64,000 nucleotides of DNA from Otatea glauca (lineage: Eukaryota > Streptophyta > Magnoliopsida > Poales > Poaceae), in contig CM070711.1 of assembly GCA_036346275.1 (NCBI GenBank), positions 52,639,435 to 52,703,434 on the forward strand, given 5' to 3'. This document shows, piece by piece, positions 48,701 through 59,109 of this stretch. Made by a program: the position numbers and the translations under genes. The notes beneath the pieces are model-generated. The model was not told where the DNA came from, did no database searches, and saw nothing but the letters and a program-made list of their open reading frames with translations. How positions within the stretch are numbered: position 1 is the stretch's first letter; each line of letters opens with the position of its first letter.

Positions 48701-49700
48701 CTGAAACAGCAAATGCAAAAGCACAGCACATGCCATGAACACAACCACTTTGTAATGCGAATTTCATTGCTAAGCCAATTTTTCAGCATATGATCTCGCA
48801 CAAGGCATTTGGGCTTTGACAATTATGGTCATAAATGGCATCCTGCCCCTCAAGTGTGAACTCAGGCCACCGATTAGAGGGAGCCGATGGATATTGAGGG
48901 TATTGGTTGTATCTATCATTTTTTCAGACTGACAACTTCGGTAATGGTTCAAAAGGTTCAGTGTAAGTCATGACCTTATGCGGAACCGGATTCCTGGGCG
49001 GAATCGGCTCTTGATGTTGAGTGTGCATATTAGACTCAATTGGCTGCGGAACCGATTGTGGGAAGGCATAGAAGGAAGCCAATGGCAGTAGATTAGCCGA
49101 CACGTTTATATTAGCGGCATCGGTATAGGCCTTATAATGCGTGACCCTGCTAGGACGAGGGTCTCGCGGTAATATAACTGTCGGCTAAGTCGGTAACATA
49201 GAAGGTGTTGGAGCTGACGGTTTCACACCGGCCACCATGACAGAACTTTGCACCACTGAATAAACATGGTATGTTGGTAGCGCTTGTGGTGGATCGAGCA
49301 GGCTTCCAAACGAGGCCAACTCCTGATCAATAGTTTTTACACTATTTGCAATCATCGGCTTGAGAGTAGTGACCAAAGCTGATGATTGATTGATCAATGC
49401 ATGATGTACAGATTGCTCAATCATAGCTGATAGCTCGGCTTGTGCAGGTATGTAATGACTTACCGTGCCACTTGCAACTCCCGCATCGCCGAGAGGATTC
49501 AGCGTCGGTAGAGCGGTCTTCTAGGTGACACCGCGTCGGGTTTTTTGGTAGCAACCCGGTATCATCTCCTCCAAAGCAGATTTCTGATCTTCAATTTTCT
49601 TACGCTGTTCTGGAGTCAAATCGTCCAATATGGGGACGATTATGGCCTCAGTGTTGAGGTCGGATGGGAAATCGACTTGCCTAATGACGACATCCTGTCG
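45721..49700 (-). pseudogene. E2 gag, interrupted by an insertion and broken
   Basis: N-terminal part 49700-48840 (SDLNTEAIIVPILDDLTPEQ; HHALINQSSALVTTLKPMI), then an insertion at about 47560-48800. The Gag domain follows at 47559-47224 (KVPDFAKFSGDDSITTLEH; FTWFTSLPPNSVHF), then 46998-46690 and 46533-45910 (PFPINMVQCSRKGKEPMEDE). Homologous to E1 gag in order and wording. Stops and the insertion abolish function. Confidence 0.85.
47560..48800 (-). mobile_element. probable solo LTR (SIRE-like) inserted in E2 gag
   Basis: E1 has continuous gag sequence where E2 carries about 1.24 kb of unrelated DNA. The insert has a minus-strand TATA box (CATTATAAATAGGAGAGG) and a left end with AGAGGGGGTTGAATG, similar in wording to the E4 LTR end AGAGGGGGGGTGAATAG, but no coding sequence. 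ACAAGGTAT and ACAAGGCAT flank the left and right limits and may be the target duplication; ends are not settled. Confidence 0.6.
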
Positions 49701-49720
49701 TGGTCCCACCGGGCGTGCCA
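49701..49720 (-). promoter_or_regulatory. E2 primer-binding site
   Basis: Minus strand TGGCACGCCCGGTGGGACCA, 6 bp from the LTR, same place as the E1 site and starting TGG as expected for a tRNA 3' end complement. Confidence 0.75.
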
Positions 49721-49726
49721 AAAGTG

Positions 49727-50145
49727 TGTTGGTGCCAAAAACATGAAGTAGGTTTTCTGGTCACAGCACACCAGACGAACACCTGGTTCAGGACGTGCCA
49801 ATCGATTTGACCCTGAGGCGTAATCGATGAAGACCAATTAATCGGCGATGCGCAACTTTATTGATCGAAATCGGATTACAAGAAGGCTCAATTACAGAAC
49901 TACTCGTGGATTTTATTGTGGTTGGTTGTCCTTGTCATCTGCCCTCATTCACCTTTTATACCCAACGGCCGATCGAGTCCTATTACAACTCATCCCGCAG
50001 CGTGACCCATATCGGCCTCTATTTGGATGGTGCTTTCCTTAACAACTTGTTCCGTTTCTAAATATCTTTAATCCATATCCTGGTTGTATCTTGTTGACCT
50101 TGGACTGCCGATTTTGACCATATCTAACAATTTTTGGTGCAAACA
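49727..50145 (-). repeat. E2 5' LTR (right)
   Basis: 419 bp, TG...CA ends, matching the left LTR except for the 36-bp gap and scattered substitutions. Confidence 0.95.
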
Positions 50146-50150
50146 TTCCT

Positions 50151-50714
50151 TTACAAGTAATTTTGTCATTTTGTGGCATATACCCTCTACAAGTGAATGA
50201 TTATTAGAAATGCCCTTGACACCCCGCTTTCTGCTGACTCGGATGTTTTTTTTGTTCATGTGAACTTCGCTAGCGTTGATTTGTTGCGTTCCAGTGTGAC
50301 CCATTGGATTAAGTGCGCAATTTGAATCGAGATGGTGGGCCGACGATGTTTTATTTTCCCTTCTTGAGACAAGTCGAATTGAGACAAGGCAAGGCAACAG
50401 ACAAGGATCGAACTAATTGTAGATATATGACCTGAGTCTAATTAACTATCTGCATCCATTCCATAGGCGAAATGAGATGTCACAGAATCCATGGCTGGGT
50501 GCTCATGCGGCCAATCCTCTGCCAAGGTTCCAAATTTTGTTTTCGGTTTACATCTCACTTCTCTCCAAAATCCAAAATTTTGACGAAATCTCATTATTTC
50601 ATATGACATCTGATCAAAATTCAAATTCAAATCCGGAATTTTTTTTGGACCGAAATTTCTGAAATTTTGGCAAAAATCCGAAATTTCGTCTTAAATTGCC
50701 GAAATCTAGGCAAA
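50151..50714. other. intergenic, no gene seen
   Basis: Unassigned; the latter half is rich in AAATTTC-type low-complexity words. No domain found on either strand. Confidence 0.4.
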
Positions 50715-51156
50715 TTTCAACTGAACGAAAAATAGTCAAACAATGTTGAAACATTTCAAAAAAAAAAATTGGATGTTCATGATACATCAATGATATTCCT
50801 ATAAAATTTAAGATGATTATCAAGTCTGAGGAATTTTTATAAATTCGAATATTTTTATTATCCTAATAAAACGTTGACCGGCAAGCTTGAACAGAATGAA
50901 AAATGATACAAACCACGTTAGACAATTTTGAATTTGTTTTCATGGTTATGATGCATTATTAATGTTCCTATAAAATTTTCACATGATTATCAAGCTTCAT
51001 GAATTTTTAAAAATTCAGAAAGTACTACTGTCCTATTAAAAGCTTTACTGGCAAACTTGAACAAAATGAAAAATGGTTCAAACCATATTAGAAAATTTTG
51101 AAGTGGATGGTCCTGATGTATCACTAATATTTATATCAAATATTTAGATGATTATC
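50715..51156. repeat. AT-rich tandem repeat, about 2.6 copies of about 168 bp
   Basis: The landmark GATGATTATC or a variant recurs at about 50812, 50982 and 51148 (spacings 170 and 166). The units share TTGAACAGAATGAAAAATG, CCTATAAAATTT and CCTATTAAAA wording. The array stops abruptly at the E4 left LTR, so E4 probably inserted into it. Confidence 0.8.
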
Positions 51157-51282
51157 TGAAAGATCGAAAAAGGCGACTAGAGGGGGGGTGAATAGGAGCC
51201 AAATAAAATTTTCGAATAAACTCTCCCCCTAAAATTCAAACCACCAAAAGACCAGAAAGAAACTGCACTGGTCGGGTATTTC

Positions 51283-51482
51283 TGGTCGGATGAACAGTAC
51301 CCCCGACCTACAGAGGTCGGATGAACATTACTCCCGACTTGAAGTGGTCGGATGAACGGTACTCCCGACCTGAAGTGGTCGAATGAACAGTACTCGGGTG
51401 AGTAGTGTTCGGGTGAACAGTACCCCCGACCAGATGAACAGTACCCCCGACCTCGGAGGTCGGATGAACAGTACTCGGGTGA
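51283..51482. repeat. 31-bp degenerate repeats in E4 LTR
   Basis: Repeated GGTCGGATGAACAGTAC followed by CCCCGACCT-like sequence, about 31 bp per unit, with rearranged partial units. The same block is in the other LTR near 61400-61565. Confidence 0.85.
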
Positions 51483-53001
51483 ATAGAAAAATCAGCTCGA
51501 TCTCAAAAACAGAAATCGATGTAACTTTTGATCGGCTGATCCAAAAGCATGAAAATTGGTGTGCACCTCCCAAAGGATGTCAGAACCTATTTCAATCAAC
51601 AATCGAAGGAATTAATACCAAGGTTCCGTCCTTTTTAGTTTAACAAATGCAACACCAAAACAGAGTCACGAACACAGACTTCACTCGTAACTTTGTGGTG
51701 GGAGTTGATAGTCGAATATCCTTGGATGACTCTCCACAAATCACAGCAAGTAAGTACACGAAGAAACAACCCTTCAAACAAATAGAAACACCATCTGAAA
51801 ACTAGGCACAGAAATTGGTTTCTTGCAAAACTGAATAGAAGATGTTGTAGATTGCCTAGATGATTGGGATATGATCTATAGGAGATTCATCCAGCAATCT
51901 TTCATTCTTGGCAACAAGAACCAGAAGCCAATCAAGACTAAATAACTTCAAGTCACACGTTTACGCACTTTAAGAACACACAGATTTACAACTTGCAACA
52001 AGAACGTAAGGATTGCCTAAAAGATTGAAAGCACCGAATCCAGAGAAGAGTTCATCAATCATGAATTTCAACAAAGACCCAATAGCATGTAGAAGGAGAT
52101 GAGGCAAATCCAAATTACGTAAAGTAAATCGCAAGAAGGTAAATGCGAATTTATATAATGAATTCAAGTGCGTAATGTAAATACGTAAGAGAAATGAAAC
52201 AAGAATATAAATGAAGAACATTTCATTTCGGAAGGAGGTTTACAAAGCCTCACAACAAAGTGGACAAAGCTCAAATGAGCAACAAAAACCTCGAACCTTC
52301 AAAGAGGAGGCTGCCCTACCCTCTATTTATAGTGACACAGGATCAATTCCCACCTTTGGATGTCTGCTTCAATCCTAAGCCAACATCCAAGAGCCAGGAT
52401 TTGATCCTTACACTGTCACTCTCAACAACTCTCAACTACTCACGTACACTTTCCTCACCTGCTCACCCCCAAGGAGACACCCCTCTCCCTGTCTATTCAT
52501 AGCAGGCTTGGAACACCTACCACCCTTGGATGAGCCTCTAAACCTTAGAGCACTCCATCAAGGGCTGAGATTTTACCCACTCACAAAGCTATGCATGGGC
52601 TCACCCGAAACAAAACAACACAACGGGTTTTGCATGCTTTTCAACTCACACTAACTTGACCCGCTACTCTATCTTCCTGACCGCGATCCAACGGTCCTCC
52701 TATATCAGAGCAGATCCAAGTTAGCATCTCATCCATTCCTTTGTCTTCTCGGCTTGCAGCTACTCCCTGGCCTCAGTCATCTTTGGCGACACCTTGATCA
52801 TCTGGACCTCAGCTCTCCCAGCCTAGTCCTGATCCCCTTCGCCTCACCATGACCTAGCTCCAAAGTCCTGCAACCATCATAGACAAGGAAACCACATCAC
52901 ATAGCAAGGTCCAACAACACATATCCATCTCAACAGAAAGATATACACTACGCTGACCAGCATAACCCCGACCACACGTGGTCTGACCACTGGTCTCCAT
53001 C

Positions 53002-53352
53002 ACGACCAACCATGGTCTGACCACTGGTCTCCATCCCGACCACTCAAGGTCGGACGACCCAACCACTCGGGGTCGAACGACTGGTCTCCGACCAGCCACA
53101 GCCCAGACCTCTCAAGTCGGACGACCCGACCACTCGGGGTCGGACGACTGGTCTCCAACCAGCCAAAGCCCCGACCACTCAGGTCGGACGACCCGACCAC
53201 TCGGGGTCGGACGACTGGTCTCCGACCAGCCACAGCCCAGACCTCTCAGGTCGGACGACCCGACCACTCGGGGTCGGACGACTGGTCTCCAACCAGCCAA
53301 AGCCCCGACCACTCAGGTCGGACGACCCGACCACTCTGGTCGGACGGTGGTC
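53002..53352. repeat. 67-bp minisatellite in E4 LTR
   Basis: Units beginning GGGGTCGGACGACTGG recur at 53069, 53136, 53203 and 53270, exactly 67 bp apart, with partial units on both sides. Reverse-strand frames across it (52854-53391) encode the repeat only. Confidence 0.93.
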
Positions 53353-53480
53353 TCCAACCAGTAACTCAAATTGCTCTAGCTCGAAAAACAATCCAAATCA
53401 AACTCAAACTTGAGCACACCTTGCTCAAATAAAGTCAAATACTCATCACAAACATGGATGGACCTCCACATGGTCCTTCA

Positions 53481-53493
53481 ATCTCCCCCTTGA
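53481..53493 (-). other. E4 polypurine tract
   Basis: Minus strand TCAAGGGGGAGAT immediately before the 3' LTR. Confidence 0.85.
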
Positions 53494-55389
53494 TGAGTAT
53501 ATTGACAAACCACACAAAAGGCATAAATTTGAGTTTGAATGAGAGAAGAAGAAAGCAATTTGATTGCAAAGCCAAACTTGGTTCGAGAGAGAAAGATATA
53601 AAATTATGACCAAGTTGGCAGAAAGAATTTAGAGCAAGACCATGAAAAGAGCAAGTTTTCAACAAAAGCTCTAAAAACCAATCATATGTGTCAAATGTGA
53701 TTATGATTCATAAGAGATAGCAAAGATTTACAAAAATCATAAGAACCAACAAGCTTTCACATTTCTATCTCCTCCTTTTCTACATTTTAAATGATGCCTT
53801 TTTCTACATTTTCTCCCCCTTTTGGCAATATAGGCATCAAAATAAAATTTTCTCCTCTTTATGTATGCATGAAATGCAACCTAAGGGAGCTTTGAAGATT
53901 ATCCAAATGATCATAATGACAAGATATGACACCAAGCTTATTAATCTCAGATTATGACCAAACTAAGACATGTCCAAGTGCAAATAACAAATTTTGCTCA
54001 TAAGCTAAGTTTTGAAAATGTATCATTTTTAGCAAGATTTGACAAGTGCACAACTTAGCAAAGTTTCAAAACTAGAAGCACAACCACTCAGGGATCAAAT
54101 GGAAAACCTAGAGTTCAACCTACTCAACACTTTGGGGAATTTTGAAGTGCATATTAGGTCCTTCGAGCCCATTTTTCAATTTATACAAATTTTCTTTAAG
54201 ACTTCGAAAAACAATTCATTTGATAAAGCTTGAAGCCTTTGGAGCCCATGTTTGACATAATTTGCATTCTTTACCCACTTATGTGTTTGATATTTGCAAT
54301 TTTTTTGATTGACTCAAGCCATTTTCGATCATCTCAAGAGTAACTCTTAAGAGAATGATCTTGGTCATACACAATATATTCCAAGTTCATCCCAAATGCA
54401 ATGGGAGGCGTCTCGAGAATATAAAGTTTGAGATCAATTTTGCACAAAAGAGTCAATTTTTTTAATTTTCAATTTAGCACATATAAGCAATTCAAGGACT
54501 CAAATATGGATCAAGCAAATTTCACCTAAGTTGCTATAGGGACTCTAGAGAATTCCAAAATTTCACAATTCATGGTAAAAGCTCTTAGAGAAGAAACTTA
54601 GTAAGTAAAAGCAACATGTTTCATCAAGTTTTCATTTAAAGCTTTTAAGTTTTTGATTTCAATGAACATTAGCTTCATAAATGAACTTGGACATATCTAA
54701 GCTAGTGATTTTCTTGAAAGATATAGCATGATGTATTTCACGAAGATTGAGTCAAATGCATAATAGACAAAGCTCATAAAGCGGAAAAGCAGTCTAAATG
54801 CAATGCATGAACAGATTCCCGAACTCCCCTCAACAATTGAATCAATTTTAAGCTCAAATCTGGTTAAAGTTGAGTTATTATCAAGATTAGGCATAAAGAA
54901 AACCCGAATGAACTCAATAATAACGAGAAAAAGCAGAATGAGGAGAAGAAATCGAGCGCAAAACTGGATGGCTATAGAGCATAGAAAAGATATAAGAAAC
55001 TCACTCTGCTTAGACTCGCTCTTATCTTCCCAAAAGACTGACATAGGGAAGGCGACTCTAGATCCCAACTAAGGAGTGCACATGCACCTGTCTACCTGGG
55101 AGGTCCAAAACACGCTAGACTTAAAAGGCGTGAGGGAACTCAACCTAGAGAGAAGAGAGAACACTAATCACGCATGATAGCAACCTAAAGCACAAGATAA
55201 GAGGTCCATGCAAGGCATGCAGAAGTCTAAGTGAGTGAACTCAACTCAAGAAAACAAGCCCAAAGACACCCGGAAGAAACACAAAGAAAAGAAAAAGTGG
55301 AAGAAAACATATAATACATAATATACAAACCAGCTCCTCTCACGAAGGCCATAAGGGCTCACGACTCCAAGCTCACTCCTCAAGGCAAC
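53494..55389 (-). other. E4 post-pol region, no gene supported
   Basis: AT-rich sequence between RNase H and the purine tract. A frame at 54697-55068 is hydrophobic but has no signal-anchor plus ectodomain layout and lies in low-complexity DNA, so I do not call it an envelope-like gene. Confidence 0.45.
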
Positions 55390-58300
55390 AAACTGAGCTA
55401 TACAAGGGCTTGGTGAAGATATCGCTAGCTGGAGGTCACTCTCTACAAACCGAGCGCGATATCTCCCTTCTCCACATGGTCTCTAAGGAAGTGATATCTA
55501 ATATCAATGTGCTTGGTCCGAGAATGTTGCTTGGTTTTTAGCAATGCAAATAGTAGAAGTATTGTCACGAGAAAAGTGGCACACTCTCTATCTCTAACCC
55601 ATAGTCCCGCAAGGTCGATCTCATCCAGAGCACTGCTCTGAGAATCGGTCAGAACAACATACTCGGCCTCGCGGTGGATTGTGCAACCCTGCATCGCTTC
55701 CTAGATGACCAAGAAACAAGAGAAGTGCCAATGAATTGGCAAGTGCCGAAGTGCTCTTCCTATCTATCCTCTGACCCGAGAAAGTCGGCATCGGAAAAGG
55801 CTCTAAGAGATAGACAAGAAGAAGAAGAGTACCAAATACCATAATCGGTGGTAGCACGAAGGTACCGAAGATGCGCTTGACCGCTGGCGGTGAGAGGTGC
55901 GAGGAGAAGCTTGAAATCGAGCGCCACAGACACACAAATGAAATGTATGTCCGGCCTCGAGGCGGTGAGGTACAAGAGGAGCCGATCATGCTTGAAACTC
56001 CTTTTGATCGGCAGCTCACCATCCTCATCGGGCTCGAGGACAGCGAGTGGTGGCCATAGGAGTCATCACCGCTTCCCATCGACATGTCGAGCGCCTCGGG
56101 AGGTCACGGGTATATTTGCCTTGATGCAAGAAAGTACCCTCCGAGTCCGCTTGATTTGGAAGCCAAGAAAGTAGCTCAACTCGCCCATCATACTCATCTC
56201 AAACTCAGTACTCATCACATCGTAAAGCGAGAGACAAGAGAATGAGACGAGCCACCAAAATGATATCGTCCACATAAACTGGACAAGAAGAAAATGAGAC
56301 TCATGGTGTCGATGAGCAGAGTTTTGTCTACTATGCCCATTTTAAAGTCATGGTGAGAAGATAAGACTTGAGCCTCTCATACCATGCTCTGGGGGCTGCT
56401 TGAGTCCATCTGAGCTTTGGAAAGCTTGTATACATGACTCGGAAACTTGGGGTTCTCGAATCTCGGAGGTTGCTTGCCATAAACCTCTTCCTCAATATAG
56501 CCATTGAGGAATGCACTCTTGACATCCATTTGATAAAGCTTGAAGCCTTTGGATGCGAGAAAATGCAAGCGAGGATTCGGATAGCCTCTAGCCTAGCTAC
56601 AGAGAGCAAAGGTCTCCTCAAAGTCAAGACCCTCAACTTGAGAAAAGCCCTGTGCAACTAGCCTAGCCTTGTTGCGAATGACAACCCCATCCTCACTCGC
56701 TTGTTTTTGAACACCCACTTGGTCCCAATGACATTATGACGGATGGGGCTCGACAAGTCGTCATACCTTGTTCCTCTCAAAGTTCTCAAGTTCCTCATGC
56801 ATAGCATTAATCCACGACTCATCGGATAATGCATGAGAAACATCCTTCGGCTCAAAGGAGGCAACGAAGGCGAGTGAAGGCAGAAGGAGGATGACCAGTT
56901 CTTGAGCGAGTGACACGCTCGAACAAATCGCTAATCATCGATCGGAAGGATGGCGTCTCGAATATGACGGGAGGTCCAAAGAATGAAGTGGCCTCTACCT
57001 CTTGAGCAGAAGAGGTAGGAGCAGAGCCACTCATTTGAAGGAGAGTCGGAAAGCAAGGGTGGTCTCCCGAGGTGCGAAATGGAAGCAGGAGGCACCTCGG
57101 GTGAAGAGGGACTGGATCCGGTGGAACACCATCATCTCCATCATCCTTATCTTCTTCAAAGATGGTCTCGGAGGGATAAGAAGAGCACGAAACATCGTGT
57201 CTAGCTCTGAGGCTAGCCTCATCAAAGGTCACATCACAGGTCTCTATGATCCTATGTGCATCAACACTCTGGACCTATAGCTACGAGAAGAAGGCGAGTA
57301 ACCTAGAAAGATACCATCGGAAGAGCGAGACTCAAACTTATCTAGGTTACGGACTTCAAGATAAAACACTTGCAACCAAAAGCGAAAATGAGACACACCG
57401 GACTTTCGCCCATACCTCAACTCATAAGAAGTGCGATGCAAATGTGCTCTCAAAAACACGCGATTAGAAACATGGCAAGCAAGAGCTATAGCCTCATTAA
57501 AACTTCCTAGAGTCTTGTACTCATCTAGCATCGTCCCGCCATCTCAACCAGTGGTCTGTTCTTCCTTTCCACTATACCATTCTCACGAGAGGCGAGGGAG
57601 AAGAGGCGATGCTCTAAACCAGACTCCACACAAAAACTCTCAAAGTAGGAATTCTTGAACTCCGTGCCATTATCACTGCGTATAGCTCGTAATGCACACG
57701 GGAGCTCAATAGACAACCTCTTGACCAAACCCTGAAGTGAGAAAAGTCTCATCCTTGAGGCCATGAAGAATACCCAAGAGAATTTAGAAAAATCATCAAC
57801 GATGACAAGAACATACCACTTCCTCCTGCCGATTGACTCTATTTGGACCAACGGTGTCCATATGTAAAAGCTGTCCTAGTGCATCAGTCATCACTACGGT
57901 CCTTTGGAGGATGAGAAGCAAGTAACCATCTTGCCATGTCGGCAAGGAGAGCAAACTAAGTCTTTGACCATCTTGAGTTTGGGCAAACCCGAATGAGATC
58001 GTGGTACGCTAACTCGAGTCAAATGATCAAAACTAATGTGACCAAGTCTCCTATGCCGAAGGAGAGATCACGGACTCGAAGCAATCAAACATCAAGAGAG
58101 TCTCGGAAGAAGCGGAAAAATCAGCACGAAAGACTCTCCAAATCTAGAAATCCATAAACTAACCCTCCCGATGAATCAAGGATTCTACAGCATTACTCTT
58201 GAAGCTTACCTCGAAAGAGTCATCGATAAGTCGAGAAACAGAGAGCGATTGTATTGCGACTTACTTACTAAGGCAACATCTTTAAGAATGAAATTTTGGT

Positions 58301-58620
58301 TAATGCAGATGGTACCTTTAGCAATGACTCTACCAAGAAGCATCCCGAAAGTGATCAACTCATCACAAGGGGCTCGGACTAGGAAGAGAACCATCGAGAA
58401 TCTCGGTCATATGACGAGAACAACCGAGTCGACAATCCAAACATCTCCCTTCCCATCCGACGAACCCGATCAAGACACAAGAGAGAGATGACTCGAGATT
58501 GGGATAGAGTGAAGACTTGGGAACCCAATCTTGAACCACACGACGCCTCAGTACCGACCACGAAGAAGGCGGACTCGAGTGTCTCTCGACGCTTAACTCT
58601 AACAAGATCAAGAGCAACTC
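55390..58620 (-). pseudogene. E4 Copia pol (PR-INT-RT-RNase H), many frameshifts
   Basis: Protease near 58430 would read WIVDS then GCSRHMTE but for one missing G; downstream TICINQNFILKDVALVSKSQ. Integrase about 58000-57244: VDDFSKFSWVFF, AIRSDNGTEFKNSYFES, ENGIVERKNRPLVEMA keep Asp, Asp and Glu. RT about 56864-56066: NVIGTKWVFKNK, DVKSAFLNGYIEEEVYGKQ, YVDD codons at about 56262-56273, and FEMSMMGELSYFLGFQIK. RNase H about 55975-55443: YLTASRPDIHFIC, DRKSTSALA, RTKHIDIRYHFLRDHVEKGD. Motifs are well conserved while frames break every 100-300 bp, which suggests sequence error as much as decay. Confidence 0.88.
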
Positions 58621-59109
58621 TAGTAGATTATCTAGAGTCAAACTAGGTTGGCATCTTAGTGGTGCAAAAGCCGAGCCACCCGGTGAGGCTTCCTAAATCT
58701 CCTACCAGAAAACACCTCACGCCACCGATATCTACCTCGATGGGAAAAGCGAGGAATATCAAAAGGACGGCGGAAAGACCGACTCTGAACAGCTCCAAGA
58801 CTAAAACTCGAAGAACCAAAGCATGAAAACCGAGTCTGAACGCGCCCAAAAGCAGCGACTCTCTAACTGTCTAGAAGCGGTGTGTGCCTTAGGAGCACTC
58901 AAAGTGCCGGGATGACCTGAATACCCCTAAGAGCAAGAACACGCCACGCCGAGTGATCTTGGCGTGCTCAAGGCGAAATCTACTAGGTGACCATCCTTCT
59001 TACGGAAGATGCATGTGTACTTCGCCTTGCTAGAGACGAAGCTACAGGAGTTACACCCTTCTGGTCAGAAGTCCTATGGACAACCCCAGAGACCTAAACT
59101 TGGTGGTGC

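Larger units (their letters stand above)
37755..50145 (-). mobile_element. E2: Tat-lineage Ty3/Gypsy retrotransposon with antisense PMD gene
   Basis: 12.4 kb in minus orientation, target duplication TTCCT (37750-37754 and 50146-50150), LTRs of 455 and 419 bp. Gene order matches E1: primer site, gag, PR, RT, RNase H, second RNase H, integrase, then an opposite-strand PMD gene, hairpin, purine tract and 3' LTR. LTR sequence is related to E1 but lacks a segment of about 240 bp, so E2 is another subfamily. An insertion of about 1.2 kb interrupts gag. RT reads YIND for YIDD and frames are broken, so it is not autonomous. Confidence 0.95.
51157..53480 (-). repeat. E4 3' LTR (left)
   Basis: Plus-strand ends TGAAAGATCG and GGTCCTTCA. 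Minus-strand TATA box CACTATAAATAGAGGG near 52320. Contains a 31-bp repeat block and a 67-bp minisatellite. Confidence 0.95.

Noticed and set aside
50715..51156. Centromeric satellite (CentO/CentC type)
   Set aside because: Unit length is similar but I see no matching sequence to those satellites, and only 2-3 copies are present.
53002..53352. Possible CRISPR-like array of regularly spaced repeats
   Set aside because: Units are directly adjacent 67-bp tandem copies without unique spacers, in a plant LTR.
52854..53391. Overlapping reverse-strand frames with repeating VVRPRVVGSSD-like peptides
   Set aside because: They translate the 67-bp LTR minisatellite in several frames; no gene context or conserved domain.
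54697..55068. Hydrophobic frame as a possible envelope-like gene of E4
   Set aside because: Short, in AT-rich low-complexity DNA, with no N-terminal signal plus C-terminal anchor layout and no recognised family.
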